DNA of 64,000 nt, taken from positions 124,001 to 188,000 of the forward strand of contig NZ_OBMQ01000003.1 in assembly GCF_900217795.1 (NCBI RefSeq), written 5' to 3'. Below the pieces are notes generated by a model. That model was not told the DNA's origin and searched no databases. It saw nothing but the letters and a program-made list of their open reading frames with translations. Shown here in pieces: positions 1 to 8,540 of this stretch. Source of the DNA: Ureibacillus xyleni. GTDB taxonomy: Bacteria > Bacillota > Bacilli > Bacillales_A > Planococcaceae. The position numbers and the translations under genes were made by a program. Each line of letters opens with the position of its first letter. Position 1 is the stretch's first letter.

Positions 1-513
1 AATTTCTTCGAGAATGCCAACACTCGTTGCGGCTAAAAAGTCTACAATTGGGAACTTTGCAAAAGGTTTTACTTCATTGTATTTTGCTAAGGCTTGTGTT
101 AACGCAACAAAGGCACCTGTAATTGATGCTGTGCGTGTTCCACCGTCAGCTTGGATAACGTCACAATCAATCCAAACTGTTTTTTCACCTAATGCTTCTA
201 AATCAACTATTGCACGTAAAGCTCGTCCAATTAAACGCTGAATTTCCATTGTACGGCCGTTAATTTTACCACGTGATGCATCGCGTTGAGTACGTTCTGC
301 CGTTGCTCTAGGTAGCATTGAATACTCTGCTGTAATCCATCCTTTTCCCTGCCCTCTTAAAAAGCCAGGTACTCTGTCTTCGATTGTTGCTGTACAAATT
401 ACTTTTGTATTCCCTACTTCAATTAATACAGAGCCTTCAGGATGCATTAAATAATTTGTTTCCAGTTGTATTGGTCTTAATTGTTCGATCGCTCGTCCAT
501 CATGTCTTGTCAT
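1..513 (-). CDS. rph: Ribonuclease PH, 3' part cut off by window edge
   Basis: Phosphorolytic 3'-to-5' exoribonuclease that trims tRNA 3' ends. The first 171 residues are readable on the minus strand, starting [14 protein letters not shown]. They include the family blocks [34 protein letters not shown], the R-rich stretch [12 protein letters not shown], and [19 protein letters not shown], which carries the conserved Asp residues of the active site. The frame is open to base 1, so roughly the last third of the protein lies outside the window. The ATG at 513 follows an AAGGAGG ribosome site at about 521-526. In B. subtilis gerM separates racE from rph; here nothing lies between them. Confidence 0.95.
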   Translation of the reverse strand, partial: MTRHDGRAIEQLRPIQLETNYLMHPEGSVLIEVGNTKVICTATIEDRVPGFLRGQGKGWITAEYSMLPRATAERTQRDASRGKINGRTMEIQRLIGRALRAIVDLEALGEKTVWIDCDVIQADGGTRTASITGAFVALTQALAKYNEVKPFAKFPIVDFLAATSVGILEEI

Positions 514-639
514 AAAAGTCCTCCTTGTTACTCGCGTCAATCTTATCATAAAAAATTTTTTCGTACCACGTTCATTCGAAAAGCAGCTTTGAAGTCACTT
601 ACTACATGATTCTAGCATTCACATAATAGTTTAAATGTA

Positions 640-679
640 AAAACAGGTATTCAAACGATTTTCTTGTTTGAATACCTGC
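640..679 (-). terminator. Rho-independent terminator after racE
   Basis: Read on the minus strand, a 13-bp perfect stem (CAGGTATTCAAAC / GTTTGAATACCTG) with a 9-base loop is followed by a T-rich run. It lies immediately 3' of the racE stop and separates racE from rph. Confidence 0.85.
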
Positions 680-682
680 ACA

Positions 683-1477
683 TTATAGTTTTATACGTCG
701 AATATCCAAATCATTTTTTGATAGCCAGTTTTTTGCAATTGTTCGGAATATCGGAACAGAACCAGTTGCATAGAAAATGTGATGCGGTTCATCCATACTC
801 GTGTTTAATTTTTGCTCATAGGCTAGTAGCTCTTTCACTTCTTTTGCTGTTTCTTCAGCTGAAGAGAGGACAAAAACATCTGGTCCTACTACCTTCTCAA
901 TATGATGTTGGATGATTGGATAATGTGTACAACCTAAAATCACTGTATCAAACTTTTTATCTTTGAGCGGTTTTAATCCTTTTGCTACAAGGTCGAATGC
1001 AAATTGTCCCTCATATTCTCCACTCTCTACTAATGGAACGAATGTTGGACATGCAAGAGGAATTATTTTCGCCTTCGTACTTAAAGAAAGCAGTGCACTT
1101 TCATATGCTCCACTTTTAATTGTTCCTTCTGTTGCAAGAACAACAATTTCGTTTTTCTTTGTTTTTTTCTCTGCAGCACGTGCACCAGCATTGATTACAC
1201 CGATAACAGGAATCGACAAGTGTTTTTGTAAACTTTCTAATGCTACTGCCGTTGCTGTATTACATGCGATGACTAACATTTTAATGTTCATTTTCACTAA
1301 TGCGTTCGCCATTTGCCATGTAAATTTTAATACTTCCTGTCGATTTCTTGGCCCATAAGGACACCTTGCAGTATCACCAATATAATAAATAGTTTCCTTT
1401 GGTAAAACTTTTATTATTTGTTTAGCGACTGTTAATCCGCCAACACCTGAATCAATAACGCCTATCGGGGCATTCAC
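683..1477 (-). CDS. racE: Glutamate racemase (RacE/MurI)
   Basis: Interconverts L- and D-glutamate for peptidoglycan synthesis in the cytoplasm. With the chosen start the protein has 264 residues. The N-terminal motif GVIDSGVGGLTV carries the conserved Asp-Ser pair (D9, S10). The two catalytic cysteines are C72 in ACNTATA and C183 in LGCTHYP. An upstream in-frame extension to 1558 exists but overlaps ysmB. The GTG at 1477 has a GAGGCGG ribosome site that overlaps the end of ysmB and gives the usual family length, so it was preferred. It lies 10 bp downstream of ysmB and is probably co-transcribed with it, as in B. subtilis. Confidence 0.93.
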   Translation of the reverse strand: MNAPIGVIDSGVGGLTVAKQIIKVLPKETIYYIGDTARCPYGPRNRQEVLKFTWQMANALVKMNIKMLVIACNTATAVALESLQKHLSIPVIGVINAGARAAEKKTKKNEIVVLATEGTIKSGAYESALLSLSTKAKIIPLACPTFVPLVESGEYEGQFAFDLVAKGLKPLKDKKFDTVILGCTHYPIIQHHIEKVVGPDVFVLSSAEETAKEVKELLAYEQKLNTSMDEPHHIFYATGSVPIFRTIAKNWLSKNDLDIRRIKL

Positions 1478-1487
1478 TAAAACCGCC

Positions 1488-1937
1488 TCAATCCTCTTCC
1501 ATTTGTAAATGTAGTTTGTGTAATAATTTTGATAATGTTTCAACTTCTTCTTTATCAAAATCCACTAATAATTCGTGGAGGTAATTTTGTCGTTTTTTAA
1601 TTACTTCCTCAATTATTCGTTCGCCTTCTTTTAACAAATGAATGTGTACCACACGACGGTCTTGTTCATCCCGAATACGCACAACTAATTCATTTTTTTC
1701 CATACGATCAACTAAATCTGTTGTCGTACTGAAAGCTAAATACATTTTATTCGATAATTCCCCAATTGTCATATCGCCCGATTCGTGTAACCATTGTAGC
1801 GCGATAAATTGTGGAGGTGTAATCGTAAAATCACTTAAAATTTCTCGTCCTTTTTGTTTTATCAAATGTGATGTATAACGAAGTTCTTTTTCTAAAAAAG
1901 CTACTGTTTCATTGCTATGCTTTTCAATATCACTCAT
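1488..1937 (-). CDS. ysmB: MarR-family transcriptional regulator (YsmB-like)
   Basis: A 149-residue MarR-type winged-helix regulator. The helix-turn-helix is around residues 55-80 (GDMTIGELSNKMYLAFSTTT), followed by the wing (RIRDEQDRRVVHIHL), with long dimerisation helices at both ends. It lies directly upstream of racE with a 10-bp gap, the ysmB-racE arrangement of B. subtilis. Its ligand and targets cannot be told from the sequence. Confidence 0.85.
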   Translation of the reverse strand: MSDIEKHSNETVAFLEKELRYTSHLIKQKGREILSDFTITPPQFIALQWLHESGDMTIGELSNKMYLAFSTTTDLVDRMEKNELVVRIRDEQDRRVVHIHLLKEGERIIEEVIKKRQNYLHELLVDFDKEEVETLSKLLHKLHLQMEED

Positions 1938-2064
1938 TTAGTGCATTCACTCCTCAAGAATCAATCCTTGTATAGCATAATCCGAATTATATATTATAAC
2001 AGACTTCTGCTTTTTGGTGTTAATTCTATTTTGAAGTGTTTTTTATGAAATAGCAAGCATCCAT

Positions 2065-2286
2065 TCAATGTAGCGATAATTCATCTAGCCTTAATAATTC
2101 GATTAATGCTTGTGATCTGCTGGATACGCCCAGTTTTTGAATCGTGTTTGAAATATGATTACGCACCGTTTTTTCGCTTATGCCCAACTTTTGCGAAATA
2201 TCTTTCGTGGAATAATCAAGTATTAATAACTGGAATATTTCCCGTTCTCTTTTCGTCAAAAGTGAACGATGCTGCGGGCTATTCAT
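2065..2286 (-). CDS. gerE: Spore germination/coat regulator GerE
   Basis: A 73-residue protein consisting almost only of a LuxR/NarL-type helix-turn-helix (LTKREREIFQLL, then DYSTKDISQKLGISEKTVRNHISNTIQKL). This matches GerE, the late mother-cell regulator of spore coat genes, in length and content. Its place between ysmB and ysmA is syntenic with B. subtilis. A candidate sigma-K promoter lies upstream. The ribosome site is GGAGGGTGTTGCCTT before the ATG. Confidence 0.92.
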   Translation of the reverse strand: MNSPQHRSLLTKREREIFQLLILDYSTKDISQKLGISEKTVRNHISNTIQKLGVSSRSQALIELLRLDELSLH

Positions 2287-2317
2287 AAGGCAACACCCTC
2301 CTATCTCCTCTTCTATG

Positions 2318-2347
2318 TAAAGTATGTCAAGAGATGAAAGGCTGTGA
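2318..2347 (-). promoter_or_regulatory. Candidate sigma-K promoter of gerE
   Basis: On the minus strand the sequence CATACTTTA (2318-2326) fits the sigma-K -10 pattern CATAnnnTA. A TCACA -35-like element (2343-2347) lies 16 bases upstream. gerE is known to be sigma-K dependent in B. subtilis; the assignment here rests on pattern match and context only. Confidence 0.5.
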
Positions 2348-2358
2348 GGGCATTTTCA

Positions 2359-2805
2359 CTATTTCCCATGCAATATCTGTTTTTCTTTTTCATTCCAAGG
2401 TGTTGCTTTACCAGTAAGTTTATCAATCTGAACAACTGTTCCCCTACCAGTAAAACAGATTTCGTCATTTTCATTTTTTGCTAAATAGTGAAGATCGATT
2501 GAGGTAGTTCCAATATGAGCCGCCTTTACATAGATTCGAAGAGTTTCATCGAAGTACACTTGTTTTAAATAATCACATTGTAAATTAGCCACAACTGGAA
2601 TTTTCGTTATTTCTTCTGTCGTCCAATTCGTCATGAAACCGAGATGTTTTAAATATTCAATACGGGCAAATTCAAAATAAGCAAATGGTACCGTATTGTT
2701 CAAATGTCCAAACATATCTGTTTCAGAAAATCTAACCTTTACTTCAGTAAAAAATTCAAATTCTTCTACCCATGTTTTCAAATCTTGAATATAATTTGCT
2801 CTCAT
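2359..2805 (-). CDS. ysmA: Acyl-CoA thioesterase, 4-hydroxybenzoyl-CoA thioesterase fold (YsmA-like)
   Basis: A 148-residue hot-dog-fold protein. The segment VRFSETDMFGHLNNTVPFAYFEFARIEYL has the Asp and the HLNN pattern typical of the 4HBT/YbgC thioesterase family, which hydrolyses acyl-CoA esters. The ATG at 2805 has a strong GGGAGGGG ribosome site. It sits between the sdh operon and gerE, where ysmA lies in B. subtilis. The physiological substrate is not known. Confidence 0.85.
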   Translation of the reverse strand: MRANYIQDLKTWVEEFEFFTEVKVRFSETDMFGHLNNTVPFAYFEFARIEYLKHLGFMTNWTTEEITKIPVVANLQCDYLKQVYFDETLRIYVKAAHIGTTSIDLHYLAKNENDEICFTGRGTVVQIDKLTGKATPWNEKEKQILHGK

Positions 2806-2982
2806 TCAATAACCCCTCCCAATAATCTCCTTAGCCCATTAAAAATGAATAATGGTTCATTGTATTATATCAGAAGTGTTATAGTTTTCGAAAGCAAAGA
2901 CAATGTGACCCATCTTTTTGGACATAATCAATTCGATTGGTAATAATCCCTTTGTGACTTCTATCTATATTATGCAAACAAT

Positions 2983-3027
2983 AAAAAAAGGGTATCTAAA
3001 AGTCTTATTAAATGACTTAGATACCCT
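2983..3027 (-). terminator. Terminator of the sdhCAB operon
   Basis: On the minus strand, AGGGTATCTAAGTC pairs with GACTTTTAGATACCCT and is followed by seven T residues, just 3' of sdhB. It ends the sdhC-sdhA-sdhB transcript. Confidence 0.85.
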
Positions 3028-3060
3028 AAAATATTGAAGAACTAAAATTATATCAATATA

Positions 3061-3843
3061 TTAGTCAACCATATGATCTGAACCGAAGAAGTTACGGAAC
3101 ATTTGTACAGTAGTTGAACGGTTAAGTGATGCAATTGAAGTAGTTAATGGAATACCTTTTGGACATGCAGCAACACAGTTTTGAGAGTTACCACAGTTTG
3201 CAAGGCCACCATCGCCCATAATTGCTTCTAAACGCTCGTCCTTATTCATAGCACCTGTTGGATGTGTGTTGAATAGACGTACTTGTGATAATGGTGCTGG
3301 TCCGATGAATGAAGATTTTTCAGACACGTTTGGACACGCTTCCATACATACACCACAAGTCATACATTTAGATAATTCGTAAGCCCATTGACGTTTGCGC
3401 TCTGGTAAACGTGGACCTTCGCCTAAATCGTAACTTCCGTCGATTGGAACCCATGCTTTTACTTTTTTAAGTGCGTTGAACATACGGCTACGGTCAACTT
3501 GTAAGTCACGTACCACTGGGAAAGTTCTCATTGGCTCAAGACGAATTGGTTGTTCTAATTGATCGATTAATGTAGAACATGATTGACGTGGACGACCATT
3601 AATAACCATTGAACAAGCTCCACATACTTCTTCAAGACAGTTCATATCCCAAGTTACAGGTGAAGTTTTTTGACCTTCAGCTGTGACAGGGTTTTGTTGA
3701 ATAAACATTAATGCTGAGATAACGTTCATACCAGGACGGTACGGTACTTCGAATTTTTCCCAACGTGTAGAACCGTTTGCATTGTCTTGACGTTGAATTT
3801 CGAGTTTAACCGTTCTGCCAGTAGTTTCTACGGCTGTTGTCAT
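3061..3843 (-). CDS. sdhB: Succinate dehydrogenase iron-sulfur subunit
   Basis: Carries electrons from the flavoprotein SdhA to the cytochrome b anchor SdhC in complex II. The 260-residue protein shows the ligands of all three clusters: the [2Fe-2S] region around CLEEVCGACSMVINGRPRQSC, then CMTCGVCMEACP, and CGNSQNCVAACPKGIP. It is the last gene of sdhC-sdhA-sdhB, 17 bp after sdhA, and is followed by a strong terminator. Confidence 0.96.
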   Translation of the reverse strand: MTTAVETTGRTVKLEIQRQDNANGSTRWEKFEVPYRPGMNVISALMFIQQNPVTAEGQKTSPVTWDMNCLEEVCGACSMVINGRPRQSCSTLIDQLEQPIRLEPMRTFPVVRDLQVDRSRMFNALKKVKAWVPIDGSYDLGEGPRLPERKRQWAYELSKCMTCGVCMEACPNVSEKSSFIGPAPLSQVRLFNTHPTGAMNKDERLEAIMGDGGLANCGNSQNCVAACPKGIPLTTSIASLNRSTTVQMFRNFFGSDHMVD

Positions 3844-3860
3844 GATTAATGACCTCCTTA

Positions 3861-5609
3861 TTAATTTGAAGAGTAGTCACGTTTACGTGGAGGAATAAGT
3901 GAAACGTCTACTTCTTGGTAGCTAATTTCAGGTTCGCCTGTTACAGGGTTGAATTTAGCCATTGTTGTTTTTAAGAAGTTTTCATCGTCACGCTCAGGGA
4001 AATCCGGTTTGTAGTGAGCTCCACGAGATTCGTTACGTAAAAGTGCACCCTTAGTAATAACACGTGCAAGGTATAACATATTTTTCAACTGACGAGTAAA
4101 GTGAGCACCTTGGTTACTCCATTTTTGCGTGTCGTTGATATTGATGTTTTCCCAACGTTGTAACATTTCAGTTAGTTTGTTATAAGTAGCTTCAAGACGA
4201 TCGTTGTAACGTACAACTGTTACGTTATCAGTCATCAATTCACCAAGTTCTTTGTGCAGTAAGTATGCGTTTTCAGTTCCATCCATTTTAAGAATTGCAT
4301 CCCATTTTTCTTGCTCTTCTTTAACGCGAGCATCGAATAGAGATTGTGGAAGATCTTCAGCACGTTTCTTTAAGCCTTTTACATATTTCACTGCGTTTGG
4401 ACCTGCTACGCTACCACCGTAGATTGCAGATAATAATGAGTTAGCTCCAAGACGGTTTGCACCATGTTGTGAGTAATCACATTCACCAGCTGCAAATAGA
4501 CCAGGAATTTCTGTCATTTGGTCATAATCTACCCATAATCCCCCCATTGAGTAGTGAACTGCTGGGAAGATTTTCATTGGTAATTTACGTGGGTCATCAC
4601 CTACGAATTTTTCATAGATTTCGATGATACCACCTAATTTAATATCTAATTCATGTGGATCTTTATGAGAAAGGTCAAGGTATACTACGTTCTCACCGTT
4701 AACACCTAATTTTTGATTTACACAAACGTCAAAAATTTCACGTGTTGCGATGTCACGAGGTACTAAGTTTCCGTAAGCTGGGTATTTTTCTTCTAAGAAG
4801 TACCATGGCTTACCGTCTTTATAAGTCCAAACTCGTCCACCTTCACCACGAGCAGATTCTGACATTAGACGGTTTTTGTCGTCTCCAGGAATCGCTGTTG
4901 GGTGAATTTGAATCATTTCACCGTTTGAATATGTAGCACCTTGTTGGTAAACAATAGATGCTGCAGAACCAGTGTTAATAATTGAGTTTGTAGATTTACC
5001 AAAGATAATACCAGGACCACCTGTTGCCATAATTACAGCATCAGAACGGAAAGATTGGATTTCTTCAGTTTGCATATCTTGAGCTACGATACCACGGCAG
5101 TGACCTTCGTCGTCTAAAACAACGCCAAGGAACTCCCAGTGTTCGTATTTCGTTACTAAACCATCAACTTCATAACGACGAACTTGCTCATCAAGTGCGT
5201 ATAGTAATTGTTGACCAGTTGTTGCACCAGAGAATGCTGTACGGTGCATTAATGTACCACCGAAACGACGGAAGTCAATTAAACCTTCTGGAGTACGGTT
5301 GAACATAACTCCCATACGGTCAAATAAATGGATGATACCAGGAGCGGCATCACACATTGCTTTTACTGGTGGTTGGTTCGCTAAGAAGTCCCCACCATAA
5401 ACAGTATCATCAAAGTGGATCCATGGAGAATCCCCTTCACCTTTTGTATTTACAGCACCATTAATACCGCCTTGCGCACATACAGAGTGTGAACGTTTAA
5501 CGGGTACTAATGAGAATAATTCAACTTCAGTGCCTTCTTCAGCAGCTTTCATCGTAGCCATTAAGCCGGCTAAACCGCCACCTACGACGATGATTTTGCT
5601 TTTCGCCAT
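3861..5609 (-). CDS. sdhA: Succinate dehydrogenase flavoprotein subunit
   Basis: Oxidises succinate to fumarate with covalently bound FAD. The 582-residue protein begins with a Rossmann motif (IIVVGGGLAGLMATMKAAE), followed by RSHSVCAQGGINGA, whose His is the usual FAD attachment site. The substrate-domain motif GGEGRVW appears in the form SARGEGGRVW, and QHGANRLGANSLLSA lies near residue 390. Length and order (sdhC-sdhA-sdhB) match B. subtilis complex II. The ribosome site is a GAGGAG-type sequence just upstream of the ATG. Confidence 0.97.
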   Translation of the reverse strand: MAKSKIIVVGGGLAGLMATMKAAEEGTEVELFSLVPVKRSHSVCAQGGINGAVNTKGEGDSPWIHFDDTVYGGDFLANQPPVKAMCDAAPGIIHLFDRMGVMFNRTPEGLIDFRRFGGTLMHRTAFSGATTGQQLLYALDEQVRRYEVDGLVTKYEHWEFLGVVLDDEGHCRGIVAQDMQTEEIQSFRSDAVIMATGGPGIIFGKSTNSIINTGSAASIVYQQGATYSNGEMIQIHPTAIPGDDKNRLMSESARGEGGRVWTYKDGKPWYFLEEKYPAYGNLVPRDIATREIFDVCVNQKLGVNGENVVYLDLSHKDPHELDIKLGGIIEIYEKFVGDDPRKLPMKIFPAVHYSMGGLWVDYDQMTEIPGLFAAGECDYSQHGANRLGANSLLSAIYGGSVAGPNAVKYVKGLKKRAEDLPQSLFDARVKEEQEKWDAILKMDGTENAYLLHKELGELMTDNVTVVRYNDRLEATYNKLTEMLQRWENININDTQKWSNQGAHFTRQLKNMLYLARVITKGALLRNESRGAHYKPDFPERDDENFLKTTMAKFNPVTGEPEISYQEVDVSLIPPRKRDYSSN

Positions 5610-5664
5610 GATTATTCCTCACTCCTCATTTTTGCTAAGAACTATCTGATGTTCTATTTTGTAA

Positions 5665-6279
5665 TTACACGAATGCTAGAATTGCAGCAACTCCAACGAT
5701 ACTTAATAGTACGAAGAATACCATTGTAACATATGAAGCGATTTTTTGTGATTTTGATGATTGAGTAATACCCCAGCTTACTAGGAATGACCAAATACCA
5801 TTTGATAAGTGGAAAGTAGCTGATAAAATACCCACGATGTAGAATGCTAACATCCATGGATTAGCAACGATTTCTTCCATCATACTGAATTCAACTTCAG
5901 CACCAAGCGCTTTTTGAATACGAGTTTGGAAGATGTGCCAAGCGATGAAAATTACAAGGAATACTCCTGTGAAACGTTGAATTGCAAACATCCAGTTACG
6001 GAATGTACCAAAGCGTTTCACGTTATGTGTGGCAGTAAAGGCGATAAAAATACCATACAGACCATGGAATAAGATTGGTATGTAGATTACTACCCATTCA
6101 ACAATTAACAATAGCCAATGTGGAACTAATTCCATCATTCCTGTTGCATTGTTGTAAGATTCTTCACCAGCAGTAGCAGTGAAGTTCAGCGATAAGTGGA
6201 ACACTAAGAACAGACCTACAGGAATAATACCTAGTAGAGAATGTAAGCGTCGCCAGTAAAACTCTCGATTTTTCGACAA
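5665..6279 (-). CDS. sdhC: Succinate dehydrogenase cytochrome b558 anchor, TTG start
   Basis: Membrane anchor of complex II that binds two haems and reduces menaquinone. From the TTG at 6279 the protein has 204 residues, close to the 202 of B. subtilis SdhC, and starts (M)SKNREFYWRRLHSLLG as expected. AAGGGGGGTA lies 7 bases before this TTG. The longer in-frame extension to 6375 has no family counterpart and was not used. Five hydrophobic segments are visible, with conserved His residues in LVFHLSLN, LFHGLYG, AWHIFQTR and TFHLSNG. Confidence 0.92.
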   Translation of the reverse strand: MSKNREFYWRRLHSLLGIIPVGLFLVFHLSLNFTATAGEESYNNATGMMELVPHWLLLIVEWVVIYIPILFHGLYGIFIAFTATHNVKRFGTFRNWMFAIQRFTGVFLVIFIAWHIFQTRIQKALGAEVEFSMMEEIVANPWMLAFYIVGILSATFHLSNGIWSFLVSWGITQSSKSQKIASYVTMVFFVLLSIVGVAAILAFV

Positions 6280-6390
6280 GACTGTTACCCCCCTTAGTAC
6301 TTTAAATACTGTAGCCAATAAAGTCACGATTTTGTAAACGTTCTTACATTGACTGCGTATTTCATCATGGTACAATATTATGACATGTCC

Positions 6391-6419
6391 ATTGTACTCT
6401 CAGAAACCAACACCGTCAA
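6391..6419 (-). promoter_or_regulatory. Sigma-A promoter of sdhCAB
   Basis: On the minus strand TTGACG (6414-6419), a 17-bp spacer and TACAAT (6391-6396) form a good vegetative promoter about 110 bp upstream of the sdhC TTG. Confidence 0.7.
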
Positions 6420-6551
6420 GGTTACTTGGAATTTTTTAATCTACCTAAAAAAGAAGAAATTTGCTATTACGGAGCTTAATTTTCTGAAAAATACCTTTAT
6501 TTTCTATATCACATAGAAAAATAATTAAATTCATGAAAGAAGGAATTTTAG

Positions 6552-6971
6552 ATGACATCACTTCACGACAAAACTGTTCCTGCATTCGGATATGAACTAA
6601 TAAGAGACTACATACTTCCTACTATCTTGGGAAAACATGAAAAAGATGTCCTCTACTGGGCTGGAAAAGATTTAGCTAGAAAGTTTCCATGTACGGATCT
6701 TCAACTCATTATTTCGTTCTTTCAAGATGCTGGTTGGGGTACTCTCATGGTTGAGAAAGAAGAAAAAGATGGGTACATTCTTACTTTAACAAACGAAGCA
6801 CATTTATTAAATATTGAAAATCGGACATTTCGTCTAGAAGCTGGATTTATAGCTGAACAAATCCAAACAATCCAAGGCTGTATTACAGAATGCTATGATG
6901 AAAAAAGAGAAAAACAACACCAAATTATGTTTACTGTAAAATGGGACCATAAGGAAAAACTAGGGCAATAA
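6552..6971 (+). CDS. yslB: YslB family protein (DUF2507)
   Basis: A 139-residue soluble protein of the YslB/DUF2507 family, divergent from sdhC as in B. subtilis. Recognisable blocks are the N-terminal PAFGYELIRDYILPTILG, GKDLARKFPC, and the acidic/aromatic segment FRLEAGFIAEQIQTIQGC. The family is related to V4R-type domains of bacterial heme-NO-like and transport-related proteins, but its role is not established. It is a single-gene transcript with its own terminator. Confidence 0.85.
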   Translation: MTSLHDKTVPAFGYELIRDYILPTILGKHEKDVLYWAGKDLARKFPCTDLQLIISFFQDAGWGTLMVEKEEKDGYILTLTNEAHLLNIENRTFRLEAGFIAEQIQTIQGCITECYDEKREKQHQIMFTVKWDHKEKLGQ

Positions 6972-6994
6972 TTAATTTCTTCCATTATATATAG

Positions 6995-7029
6995 AAAAGG
7001 TGTTTCCAAAATCGGAAACACCTTTTTTT
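6995..7029. terminator. Bidirectional terminator between yslB and lysC
   Basis: A 13-bp perfect stem AAAAGGTGTTTCC / GGAAACACCTTTT with a 6-base loop, an A-run on one side and a T-run on the other. It can end both converging transcripts. Confidence 0.9.
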
Positions 7030-7036
7030 AAGTTCA

Positions 7037-7528
7037 TTATTTTACAATTTCCTCAACTAAATTAAACTCATCGTGTAAGGCATTTGCTGCTTTAACCATA
7101 TCATCCTGTGGCACTACAACAGATACTTTAATCTCTGAAGTGCTCACCATTTTAACTAAGATGTTTTCCTTACGTAAGCGATCAAACATGCGAGCGGCAA
7201 CTCCAGGATTCGAAACCATACCAGCCCCAACAATGGATACCTTTGATAGCCCTACTTCAAAATCTGCAAAGCTAAATCCTAAATTTGCTTTATTTTTCTC
7301 AAGTACTTTAATTGCCTCTGCAAAATCTTCTTTATCGATAGAGAAGGACACAGTTGGTTTTACACCGTCAATTACTGCTTGTACAATAATGTCGACATCG
7401 ATATTGTTATTGGCAAGAGTTGAAAAAATACTCGCTAAAGAAGAATGTTCATATGAATCGTATCCCACTGTTAAACGAATAATTTCTGCTTCATATGCAA
7501 CTCCACGAACAACTAGGTTTTTTTCCAT
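7037..7528 (-). CDS. Internal start: aspartokinase beta (regulatory ACT) subunit
   Basis: B. subtilis lysC produces a separate beta subunit from an in-frame internal start at a MEQNL sequence. Here the equivalent MEKNLVVRGVAYEAEI starts with ATG at 7528. An AAAAGGAGAGG ribosome site (7534-7544) lies 5 bases upstream, as good as that of the full-length start. The predicted product has 163 residues and holds only the ACT domains. The internal start is seen in sequence; that it is used is inferred from the B. subtilis precedent. Confidence 0.65.
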   Translation of the reverse strand: MEKNLVVRGVAYEAEIIRLTVGYDSYEHSSLASIFSTLANNNIDVDIIVQAVIDGVKPTVSFSIDKEDFAEAIKVLEKNKANLGFSFADFEVGLSKVSIVGAGMVSNPGVAARMFDRLRKENILVKMVSTSEIKVSVVVPQDDMVKAANALHDEFNLVEEIVK

Positions 7529-8260
7529 GTCAACCTCTCCTTTTATCAATGTACCTTGAGTTTCTGTACTTGAACGAACGACTAATGGTAATTCATAAAT
7601 TTTTGCAAGTTCAACTGCTCTTGGATGTACAGTCTGTGAACCTAAATGAGCTAATTCTAACATCTCATCATAGGTAATTTGTTTTAGTCTCCTTGCACCT
7701 TCAACTACTGTTGGATCCGCTGTATAAATTCCGTTTTGTACTGTAAAAATTTCAATGTGCTCGGCATTTAAGGCAACTCCAATTGCTACTGCAGTTGTAT
7801 CAGCCCCGCCATCACCAAGAGTTAAAATATTATTCTTTTCATCAACGCCTTGTGACCCAGCAACAATGACGATTTCTCCTTTTTTAAGTCGATCAATGAT
7901 TCGTTCTTTATTGATATTGTTTATAAGAACGCTTTCATTGTTTTCAATAGTTTCAATACCAGCCTGCCAACCTGTTAATGAAATGGCTTTAAATCCTTTT
8001 TTCTGTATCGCGATGGCTAAAAGGCTACTAGCAATTTGGGCGTTAGTCGATTCAATCACATGCAACTCTCGTTTTGATGGTTTGTCTGAAAGGAGACTTG
8101 CGATTTGAAGATTTTTATCTTCTAATAACTCCCTATTTGGAACGACAACGATAACATTGCGCCCTCTTTTCTTTTCATCAATAATGCGTTTTGCAATTTG
8201 TTCAATTTTTTCAGTTGATGATAGTGAGGAGCTATCAATTTTTATTACGATGCTGACCAT
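7037..8260 (-). CDS. lysC: Degenerate aspartokinase-II-like protein (LysC homologue, probably catalytically impaired)
   Basis: By position (between yslB and uvrC), length (407 residues) and lysine riboswitch, this is the orthologue of B. subtilis LysC, which phosphorylates aspartate in lysine synthesis. The C-terminal part, with two ACT regulatory domains (about 250-405; VSIVGAGMVSNPGVAARMF, VKMVSTSEIKVSVVV), is well conserved. The kinase domain is not. The nucleotide-binding motif KFGGTS reads KIDSSS (7-12), VSAMGK has become VPNREL, TGEQ is TNAQ (72-75), GRGGSD is GDGGAD (149-154), TDVxG is TVQNG (173-177) and DPR is DPT (182-184). The frame is intact and the changes are spread along the domain, so this is not a single sequencing error. 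The ATG at 8260 has an AAGGAGAGGG ribosome site. Activity on aspartate is doubtful, and a regulatory or beta-subunit role is more likely. Confidence 0.85.
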   Translation of the reverse strand: MVSIVIKIDSSSLSSTEKIEQIAKRIIDEKKRGRNVIVVVPNRELLEDKNLQIASLLSDKPSKRELHVIESTNAQIASSLLAIAIQKKGFKAISLTGWQAGIETIENNESVLINNINKERIIDRLKKGEIVIVAGSQGVDEKNNILTLGDGGADTTAVAIGVALNAEHIEIFTVQNGIYTADPTVVEGARRLKQITYDEMLELAHLGSQTVHPRAVELAKIYELPLVVRSSTETQGTLIKGEVDMEKNLVVRGVAYEAEIIRLTVGYDSYEHSSLASIFSTLANNNIDVDIIVQAVIDGVKPTVSFSIDKEDFAEAIKVLEKNKANLGFSFADFEVGLSKVSIVGAGMVSNPGVAARMFDRLRKENILVKMVSTSEIKVSVVVPQDDMVKAANALHDEFNLVEEIVK

Positions 8261-8292
8261 TTCTACCCTCTCCTTTTTACCAGGTTATCTAT

Positions 8293-8332
8293 AAAAAAGG
8301 GCAACCTCTCACGAATCGTGAAAAGCTGCCCC
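8293..8332 (-). terminator. Riboswitch expression-platform terminator of lysC
   Basis: On the minus strand GGGCAGCTTTTCACG pairs with CGTGAGAGGTTGCCC and is followed by TTTTTT, between the lysine aptamer and the lysC start. It is the expected lysine-induced attenuator hairpin. Confidence 0.85.
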
Positions 8333-8363
8333 ACCATACATCATGCAAGAAAGTATATGAACT

Positions 8364-8540
8364 GAGATAGCCCTCCAGAATCACGTTTGATTCTGACAAT
8401 CTTACATTTATTCAATGCAAAACCAGCAAGTAAACCGAACAATTTGTTCACCGCTTCGGCAAGTTACCCTTTCGCAAGTCTTCATTGGAATTGTTCTTCC
8501 TTCAACAAGTTACTATTGAACCTTGCACCTCTACCATTCT
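8364..8540 (-). promoter_or_regulatory. Lysine riboswitch (L-box) upstream of lysC
   Basis: The minus-strand leader shows the L-box signatures in order: GAGGTGCAAGG, AGTAAC, GAAGGA, GCGAAAGGGTAACTTGCCGA with the CCGAAG core, GCTGG, then a strong hairpin GTCAGAATCAAACGTGATTCTGG and the closing GGGCTATCTC. The leader is followed by a terminator, so lysine binding is expected to stop transcription of the downstream gene. The 5' boundary is approximate. Confidence 0.92.

Noticed and set aside
7037-8260. Frameshift or sequencing error as cause of the odd LysC kinase motifs
   Set aside because: The frame is continuous, flanking residues between the altered motifs align normally with LysC, and changes are substitutions at separate places.
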